Positions 23,282 to 35,000 of a stretch of DNA of 64,000 nucleotides are shown here, in pieces; the first letter of the stretch is position 1, and the number at the start of each line of letters is the position of its first letter. The stretch comes from Blastocystis hominis. Lineage: Eukaryota > Sar > Bigyra > Opalinata > Blastocystidae. The notes below the pieces were generated by a model that did not search any database, was not told the DNA's origin, and saw only the letters and a program-made list of their open reading frames with translations. A program made the position numbers and the translations under genes. The stretch spans positions 124,001 through 188,000 of the forward strand of contig NW_013171823.1 in NCBI RefSeq assembly GCF_000151665.1, given 5' to 3'.

Positions 23282-24574
23282 TTAATGGGTGTGACGCTCG
23301 CGGAGCTCATCGGAAGACGCAGAATCAGCAACAGAAGACGCAGCGTTGAACGTAGATGTGGAATTGGAAGCATTCGACGGCTGGGAGGCAGATGCCAGCG
23401 AATCATCGGGCGATTCGTCGCTCTTCGCGTCTTCGTCGAGTTCGCGCAATTCCCGAATGCTCTGCTGCAGCTTCGACAAAATCGCAGCGCGCTGCTCGTC
23501 CATTTCGCGGGAATTGGCGTCCATTTCCTGCCCAATTTCGGCCAGTTTTTCCTGTCTTTTTGCCGCGCGTTTTATCTTCGCCTCCAATTCCTTCAAATTC
23601 GCGCCGAATTCCATCGAATTCTCGCCTTTCCCGCTCTTTCTGTCTTCGCCTTCGATCGAATTCTTTTCGCGTTCCTCGTCGATTCCCGCGGTTTTCTCCT
23701 GCTCCTGCTGCTCTCGCTCGCCCTCGCGGAGCAACTCGTCGGGAATCGGCTCATCGTCTTCCTCCTGGTTATCGCGGAAGAGCAGCGTGCTAGAGTTGAA
23801 TAACCGCGGTGAAGGTACAGTAACCGCGGGGTAACGATGAAACGCGTGCGTTTCCACTGGCGGATTTTGGCGATTTTTGGGAGAATGTCGGCGAGGTAGT
23901 AGTAGATGTGTCCTGCGATCATGCCCACGATATCGGAATCCATGATGGTGCCGTAGGTGAAATAGTGGAAGAGGAGGAGGGCTACGGGGAAGTAGGAGGC
24001 CGACATGCGGATGAAGAGGAATTGGATGTTGATGTGGGGGTTTTTGCGGCACCAGACGTAGATGATCATGGTGTGCAGCGCCATGCCGAGAAAGCCGGAG
24101 GAGGGGTAGATGCAGGAGATGGTCTAGGGGGAGTACAAAGTGTGGTAGAAAGCGTACGACGATCCAAATAATGCCTAGGAGAAGCATCCAAGCGTAATCA
24201 GCAGACTTTTTGTAGAAGCAAGTTCTCTCCAGACGCATGCTGTAGATGGAACTCATTACGAGCTTCACGATGAAGTTGAAATTCAGCGGACCCATATAGA
24301 AAAAGGACGTAAACAGTCGCCACCACTGTAGACTCAAACAATCCGCACACATACGTACTTCTCCCTTATTAAAACACAGGGTTTTGCTAAAGAAAAAGAG
24401 TCTTCCGTATTTTGGGTTCACTTTCGTTGAAATGCAAAACCAAACGCATACTGGATTCCAGCGATCCAAGAACTACCGAAATCAACGACGTTAACAAAGT
24501 AATTGGCGGAATGTCCCGTACTCTACATAAAACCTCCGCGTTACGCCCCACACTTCCTGTATATCGATATCCAT
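23282..24574 (-). CDS. Derlin (Der1-like ER protein) with long acidic coiled-coil tail
   Basis: Derlins are rhomboid pseudoproteases of the ER membrane that help move misfolded proteins to the cytosol for degradation (ERAD). Family motifs in order: RDIPPITLLTSLISVV, NPKYGRLFFFSKTLCFNKGE, WWRLFTSFFYMGPLNFNF, FLGMALHTMIIYVWCRKNPH and IVGMIAGHIYYYLADILPK. The WR and G-x-x-x-G rhomboid-like residues are present. After the membrane region comes a tail of about 150 residues, strongly acidic and coiled-coil-like (KELEAKIKRAAKRQEKLAEI), ending ELRERHTH then TAA. Such a tail is longer than in animal Derlins. The first exon (ATG at 24572-24574) is tentative, because its phase does not match cleanly. 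Confidence 0.87.
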
Positions 24575-24599
24575 AGCCAATACGCAAGAATGGGAATCG

Positions 24600-24607
24600 A
24601 ACAAACA
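24600..24607 (-). terminator. TGTTTGTT end signal of ubiquitin protease A
   Basis: A perfect octamer 17 nt past the protease TAG. The tentative Derlin ATG lies 25 bp further on. Confidence 0.75.
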
Positions 24608-24624
24608 AAATCTGTCAAACACCT

Positions 24625-27600
24625 CTACTCCTTCTTTTTCATGTCACTAATCATCTTGATCACGTCCAAAGACGACATCGTCTTCTCCCCCTTTCTCTGA
24701 TAAATCAACATGTACGCATTCTCCGAAACAATCTTGTCCTCCTTCATCTCCTTCACATCCATATCATTATAACTAAACCACTTCGGCTCTCCCTCGTTCT
24801 CGTCTCTGCACGACGCCACATAATGTCCACTATCGACATTGCCATCATGATTGCACACCGCTATCAAATCATACAGATAGCTCTCTCCCTCCTTCTTCGC
24901 GTCCGGGTGCATATACTCCCCCAGATCCAGCCCATACACCGGGAAGTCCACTTTGACGTCCACCTTGCGCTTCCTGGCATCGAAATTGAACTCGATGCCC
25001 TGCAATTGGTCCGTCGTCACGTACTCAAACCGACTCAGATGCAGAATCAGATACTGCGGCGCGCGCCAGATGTACGACACGCTCTGAGCGATCACGTCCT
25101 TCTGACATTTCGGGCAGAACCTACATGGAGATCGTGGAAAAGGAGATACCAGGGACAGTTGGCGTCGTTGTTTCCCTTGTTTTTGAAGAGTTCGAAACAC
25201 TCGGAGAGCGGCACCTCGGTCGATTCGTTGTGCTGGCTCTTCCATTTCCGCGTTTTGCAGTAGTGCATGGAGAGGAAGCGCCAGCGGAACACGTCGCGGA
25301 TCTCGTCGAAGAGAGCGGCCTCGTCGGGCGTGATTGGAAGGTCCGCATCCACGAGATCCGCGCCGAAGGCTTTCATTTGCTCGCGAAGAAGCGGCGGCAT
25401 TTTCATGATCTGCGCGTCCACGATCACGCAGAGGGACGGAAGGAACTCCGACGAGCGGAGGAGGTATTTGGCCGGATAGGAATAGTATTCCGGACGGAGG
25501 ATGTAGTTGAGCTTGGCCTCGTCGACGAGATCCATGCAGGAGGCGCTGGCGAAGGGATCGAAGACGACGGGGAAGCCACACGGCCCGTCGATCCATTGCA
25601 AGTAGCTGTCTACAGTGGACTCAAGGATCGACGAGGTACGGCGGCGCTTGCCGAGGTAGGACTCCAGAATGGCGTCGTCCTCGTCCTCGTTTTCGTTTTC
25701 GTCCTCGTTTTCGTTTGAATGATGATGATGATGATGATGATTTTCATTTTCATTCTCATTCTCCATTTCGTTTTCGTCTTCGTCTTCGTTTTCGTTTTCC
25801 AGCTCGTTGTCGGAATGGTCGAAGGCTTCGTCACTTTCGATCACCATATCGGAGACGTGGGACGCATCGCTCGGCGTGAAATCATCGTCCTCTTCGTCCG
25901 ACGTCGCGGAATGCGTGGAGTGGAAAAACTCCGTTATCTTCGGCTCCTCCGAATCCTCCTCCGATTCTTCCTTGGACTCTTCTTTCGATTCTTCCTTGGA
26001 CTCTTCCTTGGATTCTTCCTTGGATTCTTCTTTCGATTCTTCTTTCGATTCTTCCTTCGATTCTTCTTTCGATTCTTCTTTCGATTCTTCTTTCATCTTC
26101 TCCGTTTCTTTGGTCTCCGTCTCCTTCGTCTTCGTCTTCGCTTCGTCTTCCTTGCTCTTATAGAACTGCGTGATCTTCTTATCAGGCTCCGTTTCTTCCG
26201 GCAATTCCATTTCATCCTCATCTCCACTCTTTTCGTTCTCTTCATCCTCGTCCTTGTCCTCGTTTTCTTCATAATCCACCACGCCCTGCTTCAGCTTCGT
26301 TCGCTTCTCCGGATGCACCACGCAGTCCAGAATGATCTCCAGCACTTTCCGCACTTTGTCCTGCTGCTTCGCCTTCATTCGGCACAGCTTCGGGAAGAAA
26401 ACCTCCGGGATTCGCTTCAGCACCTGCTCGATCGGTTCCTCGGGATCGTAGTAAACAAAACACCCGCCAAAGAGAGCGAGATTCATCGAGGGCCGCCAGC
26501 TCTGGAAGTAGTACGTCAAGAAGGACTGGCGAAGATAGAGCGGCTTCAAGTTCCGCTGCGGCTTCTATGGATAAGAAAGCAAATCGAGAGCGACTTTGAG
26601 GCAAATGATGTAGGTTTGTGAGTCCTCGAACTGCGAGAGCGAGCTCTGCGGGCTGTTGATGTCGATGGGATGCACGGCCACGTCGATCATCGAGTCGTCC
26701 TCGTTCTTCTCCATGAGAATCAGATCGATGTCTTCGACCTCCACCTCCAATTGCTTCGCAGCGAACTCGTACATGTCCCGATTCACTCCATAAAAATTGT
26801 AGTTGTACTCCCAGTACCGCAGAATCTTCTCGCGGAACGCGGGCTTCTTCGCGATGGCCTGCTCTTCTTCCGTGAGAGCCTCCTTCGCTCGCTTGCGCTC
26901 GCATAATTTGCGGCGCAGCGTCTCGAATTCTTCGTTGTACTGCGACAAATCGCGCGCTTCCAGATAGTTGATCGTCACTTTGAACTGCTCCTTCGGCAGA
27001 GGAAGCATCACGGCGTTGTTTGGATCGTAGCGGACGCGACACTCGTGGCATTCGCTGCAGGTGACCTCGCTGCTCGTCATGCCGTAGAACAAATCGACGA
27101 TTCGACTTGTGTTGCGTTTCTGAAAGATGTCCCACATTTCCGGACCTTGGCTCTTGTCGTAGGACGTGTACACTGGCGTTTCGATGTAGGGCTTCTTCTT
27201 GATAAGATTCAAATCTTCGTGGAGAACGTCCACGAGCTTCGCCTACAAATCACACTCACTACTAGATGAGATACGAAGAATTCTTGGCTGTCATGCTGAC
27301 CTACACCCTCGAACTGATGGTCGTAACCTTGAATGGCCTTCTTAAAATAGGTGGGATTGACATAAGGATAATGACCCATCCATAACTCCTTTAGGAGGGC
27401 AGAAAAAGTCTCTGTGACGAGACCTCCACTTCCCATCACGTTATCTCTGTTGAGCTATCAAAATCACTTCACCACCCAAACCCAAACCATCGATTTATAT
27501 TCATCGCTCAACAGTAGCATTACGAGCTCGGGAATGTGAGACAAGCACTATTAGCAATCACCACAAGACAACAATTCAAACCTGAATTCCGGTATTCATA

Positions 27601-27749
27601 TAGCATGTGTTTCCGATATTCAAAAGTCCCGTTCTTCCTTTCATCATAGCAGACAACTCAGAATCTGTGGTGGGTGAAGTAGCCTCCATCGTAGGCGATT
27701 CCTCTTCCCTGGTCTCTTTCAAATCTCCCGTATGCTCGTCCGAGGACAT
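24625..27749 (-). CDS. Ubiquitin-specific protease A (USP/UCH family)
   Basis: A cysteine protease that removes ubiquitin. Start MSSDEHTGDLKETREEE at 27749. The Cys box TGLLNIGNTCYMNTGIQ is followed by a 34-nt intron and CLSHIPELVMLLLSDEYKS. Then come HQFEGVGQHDSQEF, the zinc-type CSECHECRVRY, RFCPKCQKDVIAQS and YLILHLSRFEY. The His box is GNVDSGHYVASCRDENEGEP with FSYNDMDV, so the catalytic Cys, His and Asn/Asp can all be placed. Between the boxes lies a long acidic insert with SKEE repeats and a His run (about 25,700-26,270). Layout resembles USP4/11/15 types. It ends SDMKKKE then TAG. Paralogue B lies at 39.7-43.6 kb on the same strand. Confidence 0.93.
25715..26100. repeat. Low-complexity coding repeats inside protease A
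   Basis: Two blocks. (ATG)n at about 25,720-25,740 encodes a His run with Glu/Asn-rich flanks. Twelve-base units of the form GATTCTTCCTTG or GATTCTTCTTTC at about 25,955-26,095 encode Ser-Lys-Glu-Glu repeats on the minus strand. Confidence 0.85.
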
Positions 27750-27917
27750 AGTTGGAGAAATTAATTTGTAGAAACTCTTGTCAATCCCTCAACCCAAAAT
27801 CACACTGTCTATTCTATCATGATCCAAGCAGATTGATACTGTATCAAAGCATCAAACAATGGTTGAATACAATTCAATTGTGTATATGATATAGCAATTT
27901 TGAATCCCCTTGTTGTA

Positions 27918-27990
27918 GGGGGTGTAGCTCAGATGGTAGAGCGCTCGCTTAGCATGCGAGAGGTAAGGGGATCGATGCCCCTCTCCTCCA
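27918..27990 (+). tRNA. trnA-AGC: tRNA-Ala (anticodon AGC)
   Basis: A 73-nt cloverleaf: acceptor GGGGGTG/CTCCTCC, D arm GCTC-AGATGGTA-GAGC, anticodon stem CTCGC/GCGAG with loop TTAGCAT, T arm AGGGG-ATCGATG-CCCCT, discriminator A. The loop gives anticodon AGC. Acceptor position 3:70 is G:U, the known identity element read by alanyl-tRNA synthetase. There is one U:U mismatch at 6:67. CCA is not encoded as an extra tail. Both A and B box sequences are intact and no intron is present. Confidence 0.97.
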
Positions 27991-27995
27991 TTTTT
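27991..27995 (+). terminator. RNA polymerase III T-run
   Basis: Five T directly after the tRNA, the usual Pol III stop. Confidence 0.8.
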
Positions 27996-28169
27996 CCTTT
28001 CTTCTTTTTCCTTATCTTTTGGAAATAGAAAGCATCAACCAAAACAATACGCAATATTTTGTATATTTCTATTTTCACATATTGTTCAAACCCAAATCTC
28101 GTAAAAATCCAAAACAAAAACCGCAATGCAGAGTGTGGAACAAAGAATAGACTCACTATAATAATCAAT

Positions 28170-28512
28170 TTAATCTCTATGCTTCTTCTTTGCTTCTCGG
28201 CGATTGTGAATGTCAATGTTTGTTCTGGACCACGAAGAGCCAATTCCCCAACCCAAACCTAAGGCCATAGAGGCCGCACGATGTGTAGGCTTTCCTAGCT
28301 ATTACATGCGAAATACAAACCAACCCAACAGCACAAACGCAAAGGCAGCTCCGATCGCCAAACCGGTTATAGAATTAATGCAAAAGCGGCGTCCATATTC
28401 GATCCATGCTTGTTTACAGAACGGATCTATGATGGTACTTTGTTTTGAGTTATTTATGTTATTTACCAAGTCTACAAGGTAAAACAGAGGCTATAGGAGC
28501 ACTATTAGACAT
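28170..28512 (-). CDS. MIC10: MICOS subunit Mic10 candidate
   Basis: Mic10 bends the inner mitochondrial membrane at crista junctions. Splicing MSNSAPIASVLPCRL (ATG at 28512) by a 40-nt intron to DPFCKQAWIEYGRRF, and then by a 30-nt intron, gives a protein of about 90 residues with two membrane hairpin segments. These are INSITGLAIGAAFAFVLLGK and RAASMALGLGWGIGSSWS. Both carry the spaced glycines typical of Mic10 (G-x-x-x-G and G-x-G-x-G). It ends REAKKKHRD then TAA. Size and layout match Mic10. An alternative splice (30 nt) could join the frame to an upstream stretch ending NIEADKNPFSPQ, so the start is not final. Confidence 0.68.
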
Positions 28513-28520
28513 TAAATGAT

Positions 28521-28715
28521 TTACACAAAACTATTGTGGCGAGAAGGGATTTTTATCAGCTTCGATGTTTTTGTTTTTCTGATATGGACGCGTGCTCTCG
28601 GTCACAAATAGGGTGCATGAGCGATCTCTGAGAGTGCAATCAATGACAATAATAGCAAACAGAGAGCAAATTGTTTTCTGGCCACTAGAGTCCTTGCATT
28701 CCATTTTAAGCACAT
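28521..28715 (-). CDS. Possible small secreted peptide, or 5' part of the Mic10 gene
   Basis: From the ATG at 28715 the frame reads MCLKWNARTLVARKQFALCL, then a Leu/Ile-rich core LLLSLIALSEIAHA. This looks like a signal peptide with an Ala-x-Ala cleavage site. A 27-nt intron gives a short basic tail ending HNSFV then TAA, 8 bp before the Mic10 ATG. No family match is known to me. In another frame the same DNA could be a 5' exon of the Mic10 gene. Evidence is weak. Confidence 0.3.
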
Positions 28716-29034
28716 GATAAAGAGGAAAATACGACGGATGTCAGGAATATAGAATCGCGATTTTCAACAATTTTTGTCGGGATATTTTCGGCGATATATC
28801 AAAAGACAACAGAACTATTGTTGTCGTTATTGCGAGTCAATAAGGATCGAGCTTTTTGGTTACAGTCTGAAAAAGCGATACTGAATTATTCAGAAGACTT
28901 TCTCGGGTTTTTATCTCTGTTCGTCTTCTGTGGATCCATTGACTCAAATCTATTTTCATTTTCATTATTGATTGTTGGCTACAGCGGATTCTAACTAGTA
29001 TCCTGTGTGATAAAGCACTTACCATTAACTTGAA
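28716..29034. other. Spacer between divergent genes
   Basis: About 320 bp with no supported gene. It presumably holds promoters for the PHD protein (plus) and for the Mic10 region (minus). Confidence 0.5.
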
Positions 29035-32000
29035 ATGTCTGTAAGTACCGCTGATTTAAATAGTGAAAATAAAAAGGAAGCAAACACGATATCAGTGAGA
29101 TGCGAGTAGTTTGTTGTTTTGTGTTGTGAGGATAGTATCTGTGGCGGAGTGGACGAGAAAGAAGATCCTATATTTGTATGTGATAGCTGCCGTATTGCAG
29201 TGCACAAATATTGTTACGGAATAAAGGGGCAGCCACAGACATGGCGCTGTGCCGCATGCTGCCTAAATAACCATCGACCGACTTGTGTCATATGTAATAC
29301 TGTACGTTTACTCTATCAGAATAACAATAAGCGCGATGTCGGTGCATTTTCTCTAACTGAGGCGAATGTAACTTTAGCGCACACAGCGTGTGCTATGGTT
29401 TGTACTGAATGTGGTTTTGTGGCAGATTACGAATTTGAGGGGATCAATGGTCTGCCAAACTTCTCGGAAGTGGGCTATAATAAGCAAAACCATGAATTCG
29501 CAAACATTAAAGATATTCCGAGGAGTAATCTCATGACCCTCCTAATGAAGTGCAGATCGTATGTCTCCTGCGATTTACAAGCAGGTCATCCGCAGCTACT
29601 TCTCCAAAGACACTAATGTGTACGTTCGCATGCCATCGCAGAAGGTGGTCATCAACAAAAGCCGGACAGCCGGCCATCTGTGCAGTCTCTGCAACCACGA
29701 AATCAACGGCTGCTTCGTTCGATGCGAGTTCGCTTTGATTCATTCATTCGCTCACACGCAGAGTCAAAAAGTGCCCGATCGCCGCTCATCCCAATTGCGT
29801 GTGGAAGGAACAAAATCTCTTCAAGTTTTCGATCGAGCTCACCGTGCCGTCAACGAAACTCCCTCAATCGTAGAAACGTGGATTCAGCATCAGCTGCTAT
29901 TGCCGCGAGCACGCCGCCACTTCTCGCAAAAATACCCCCTTTTTGAGCCACATCCCGCAAGTGTCGCACATTCGTCAGATTGTGTTCTGTACAGAAACAC
30001 TGTTCCGATGACGCACAGCGCAGAATGTTGTTCCATGCCGTCTCTTTGAGGACGTAACGAATCTCCTTTCTTCCCGCGATCAAATCGTGGAAACGAAGCA
30101 GCTGCGCGGCGACGAGCGCCTCGCGCTCCTCAAATCCAAAACCCGTCTGGCAAGCGACGCCCCCATCGACGCGAGCTCGACGAAACACTATTCCGTGCAG
30201 GGCTTCATCGCGTTTCTGTGCCAATACTCGAGCGAAATCGCCTTCTACGAAGAGCGAGCCGGCCAGTTTTTCCCTCTGGACCTGCCCTACGAGCAGTTCG
30301 TGCGCGACACCGCCGTCTCCGTCGTGGATCTCCGCGAGAAGGAGCGTCGCCTCGAGGAGCTCGCGCTGCGCCGCAAGAAGGAGTCCATCCGGCGGCTGAG
30401 CAGCCTCCCGAACGCCTACGAAAAGCACGTGGTGTCCCTGGTGAACAGTCCGGGACGCTTCCTCGATTCCCCTATGAAGCGCCGCTCGCAGCGGCAGCGC
30501 GCGGTGTCGGTGCGACTGATGACTTCGCAGCGCGGGAACGCGGCGGGCTCCGCCCACGCGAAGCAGGCCGCGGAGAGGACGAAGGAAATCACGCACATCA
30601 CGTCGGAACGCTTCTGGAAGGCCATCGAAGGCGTGTATCGCCGCGTCTTGCCCAAGCTCAGCGACATCGTTGACGGGTTCGTGCCCGATGAGATCGCCAC
30701 CACGCGCGTGCTGCCCGCCAGGCCCTTCGTCGAGGAGTGGAAAGAGGGAAACGGGGAAACCGAAGAAGGCGTGGTGAGGTAGGAAAGAGGGGGAGAATGA
30801 ACGGAAGAGTGTTGCTGGACGCGGAAAACACCGCGGATGTGGGATTTGCCGTGCGGAAGTGGGGCCGTGATCGGGGTTTGATCGATAGGCGCGCGCAGGC
30901 GAGCGATGAAACGGCCTTCGGAGATAGCTACAGTGCGAGTGCGAGGAGGGAGTGAGGCGTAGAGGGCGTGTGGGACCTGGCGGAGATGCACGAGAGCAAG
31001 CGGCTGAATCGCTACGCGGTGCTGGACACGCCTCCGGCGATGGATCTGCGGCTCGTGAGGTACCGAATCCCCGCGAATCCTGGGCAGCCATGCACGCTGT
31101 CGTGCTCGTTTCTCGACCCAATCTCGAACGAGATTTTTAATCTGATCGTTGGCTGCGTGAGGGAATGGGAGTGATGCGTAGAGGATTCGAAAGCACCTGC
31201 TGGATTCGCTGAATCCGTTGATCAAGAAGGCGAACGCGTGTCAGAATCACGCGACGTCGACGCACGTGTCGACGATCGGCGAGAATCTGCTGCAGATTTA
31301 TAGGAACGCGGAGTATTGGTGGCAGATGCGGAAGAATCTGAGCGAAGTGTTCAATCAGGAGGCGGAGTTCATGCAGAGTATTTTGCTGGTAGGCGCAAAT
31401 GAAGCGGATGAGCGATAGGAGGCCAAGGAATCCTACGCGAAGCAGAAGAAAAAGCACGGGATGGTCGTGATGTCTCCCGATTTCTGCCTGGCTTGCGGCA
31501 ATTACTCGGAGGATCGCGACGAAGAGGCATTCATCATCGGCACCAACCCCATCATCTACTGCTCTCTCTGCCACATCGGCGTCCACATGAAGTGCGTCGG
31601 GCTCGAGGCCGTTCCCGAAGACTTCATCTGCGACAAATGCAAGTTCCTCAAGCGAGGTCCGCCCCTCTTTCCCTCCCTCACTCCCAGGCGGCGATCCCAG
31701 CGACCTCCACTGCTACTTCTGCCCCAACCTCTACGGCTACCTCTACCAATGCGCCGCTCCCTCGCCCGGCACTGCCGAGAAGCCCGTCTTTGCCCACCTC
31801 CACTGCTACCTCTTCCTCGCCGGCTCCGCGATCCGCTCGTTCTGCCCGCTCGTTCTGCAGGCTCCGCAGGTCAGCGTCGTCTACAAGGGCATCTACCAAG
31901 ACCCCTCGGCCTTTCTCGTCCCCTACAGCGTTCCTTTCGTCCGCTCGGAACCGCCCGCGCGGTCGCAGGCGCGCAGCCTGGTGACGCGGTCGGTGACCAA

Positions 32001-35000
32001 CGCAGAGCGACGGACGGCGTCGGACGCGCCGCCGCGGCTGGACGCGATGGCGACGCAGAACGTGGCGGCGACGCTCATCTTCAACAACACCAAAACGGAG
32101 TTCGTTCCCGCGGAGATCGCGCCGACGCAGCTGTTCACGGACTACCAATCGGTGCATCTGAACGGTCTGGAGGACGCCTACAACGCGAATCGGAGGCTCA
32201 ACAACCGCCCAACCGACCGTTCTTCCTTCTCTCTTCTCCTCTCACCTCCAGAAATCACGCCTCGCCGTCGCGTCGAAGCGCCTCCGCCCGCTCCCATCAC
32301 CGTCGCCAGCGTGTCCGGCATGCTCTGCTCCATCTGCCGCGTCCCGCTGGGACTCACGCTCCGCTGCGCGCAGCCCGGCTGTCCGCACGCCGTTCACCCT
32401 TCCTGCCTCTGGTACATCGGCGGCGAGCTCACTGTCGACTCCGCCCTCCAGTACGTCGGGTCGGGCGTTTCGCCGCACGTCCGCGTCTTCTGTGTGGAGC
32501 ACCAGCCCGTACGCCGGCTGCTCGCTGATTGGCTGACGCCTAGAAGCGCTCCCGCGAGGAAATCGTCATGCGGATCGTCAAGCGGAACCTCTACCGCCTC
32601 CCCAATCTTCTCGAGAAACTCCCTCCCATCCCCGCGAAACCGGCTTCTCCCCGCGATTCGGAGGGCGTTTCGGCGCCCGCGCGAGGCGAAGATTCGGCGG
32701 AGGAGCGAGCGGAGTGCAGCGTGTGCGGCTTCGGCTCGCTGGCGCCGCCCCTCAATTTCGTGCTCTCCTCGCCCCCCGCGGAACACAATGAGGAGCGAAT
32801 TGTGTTCCGCGCGGCGCGATTGCGCGGGAGACCGCCGAGCGAAGGGAACACGCATCGAGTCTTGTTCCGCATGCGGTCGATCTACAACTCCTTCGCCAAT
32901 GATTTGGATTCCTTCGCCAAGCGGCTCGTCAAAAGTCGAAACGAGGAAAAAATCCCCTTTTCCCCGAACGGCCGCGGGCGTTTCTGGCGGTGCATCGGGT
33001 GCGATTGCGTCGTGCACGAGCATTGTCTGGACTTCAAAGATCAGTGGATGCTGTTCCAGGACGCCCAGTTCAAATGTACGGTTTCTCCGTTTCTCCAGTG
33101 TAGACTTCATGTGTCTGAGCTGCCTCTTCGCGGACCCGCTGACGAACTGGCCGCTCTGCACGTCCTTCTTCTCGCTCTTCGACCCGCAAGCGACGGTGGC
33201 GAGCGTCCGCGTGGCCTTGTCGGAGGGCTGTTGCTACATCTGTGGGCGGAGCGATGGGTATCTCACCATGGCGTCGAACCGCGCGTTTGTGCACAAGCAG
33301 TGCGCTCGGTCCTATCCAGAAACGATCTATAATCTGTTTCATAGCTATGCGAGCTCGGTGCAACGCGGGCCGATTCGGTCGATTCCGCGCCCGACGCTGG
33401 TGGAATGCAGGAGCCAGAACATAGACAATACGAACAGTACCAATAATCCGAACGGTGCTTCAAAGAATACCAATAAGGATCCGAATCATACCAATACGAA
33501 TGCTACCAGTAGTAACAATAATACGAATACGAATACGAATACGAATACAAATACGAATACAAATACGAATACAAATCATAACAATAATACAAATAACAAC
33601 AATCCCAACGGCGTTGAATTCATTGACGTCTGTCAGGACGCATTGATTCGATCCCATGTCGAGTTCGTTGTGCCCCAATTCGTTCCTCAGCAAGGCTCCA
33701 CTTGCTGCGTTTGCCATCTCCGCAAGGGACGCGTCGTGTGCTGCGGCCATCGCGGCTGCACGCGGCAGTTCCATCTTAGTTGTCTCCGTCCTTATCATTA
33801 CATTTGTCTCCCCACGGCCTCGGGCTTGTACATTCGCTGCCACGACCATTTCCCCTCCGATTTCCGGCTGGACAAGCAGCTGAACGCGGTGGTGTCGATG
33901 TACAACGCGTCGGACGCCGCGCTGATGCTGGAAATGCTGCAGCTGCTCAAAGAATACGCGAGCGAGTGGCATAAACTGTCGAACCGGCTCTCTCTGCAAA
34001 TGCAGGAAGTGAAGACGGCGATGGAGACGAAGAAGAACGAAGTGGTTCACTACCACAAACGAAAGATCAACTTCTGCTCGATCGTGCAGGAGTTCCGAGT
34101 CCAAATCGAGCGGTCGATGATGGAGAATTGGTTCGGAAGGAAGGAAGGCGTGGAGAAAACCCGATCGATTTTGATCGTGTTGGCGAACGAAGTGGAGCGG
34201 AAGGAATCGGAGATGGTCGCTTCGATGAGGAGAGCGGTTCTGAAAGAGAACGGAGCGGGGTTAAAAGAGAACGGAACGGTTCTAAAAGAGAACGGAACGG
34301 TTCTAAAAGAGAACGGAGCGGTTCTGAAAGAGAACGGATTGGGGCTAAAACGAGAACGAAGCGAGAGAGAACGGAGAGCGAAACGTGTTCGATTGGATGT
34401 TCGATTGGAAGTCGACGAATCGTCTTCGAAGAATTCGGACGGCGATTTTGTGTTGAGTGAAAAGAGCGAAGCGAGCGAGAAGAAGAAGAAGAAGAAGAAA
34501 CGACAGCAGCCGATGAAGAAGAGAACGGCGAATGTGCGGGTCAAAGGGGTCAATGAAGACGAAGACGAAGATGATGAAGAAGAAGAAGATGAGGATGAAG
34601 AGGATGAAGATGAAGATGAAGATTTGTATAAAGAAGAAGAGGATGCAGAGGAAGAAGAAGAGATGAGGAGAAGAAGAGCGGCAAAGCGAAGAGAAAGGAG
34701 ACTCAAAGAAAGAGAACGGAAGTTGAGGAATGCAAGAGCAGCGAAAGTCAAGAAGAATAAAACTGAAAATGAAAAGAAGGAAGAACTCAGAGAGAACCTT
34801 CAAAAGAAAGAACAACAACAACAACAACAACAACAAAGTGAAACGAAAAACCAAAACCAAAACGAGGATGAAATGGAAATTGAACCGAAGATTCAAAGCG
34901 AAGCCCAGCCCAAACCCAAGCCCAAAATCGAAACGCCCAAAGAGAAAGAAGAAACAGAAAAGAAAAAGAAACAGCAACAACAGCAGCAACAACAACAACA

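Noticed and set aside
28059-28482. Two plus-strand frames over the Mic10 region
   Set aside because: They are open by chance. The minus strand gives a spliced protein with family motifs, while the plus frames have neither motif nor end signal.
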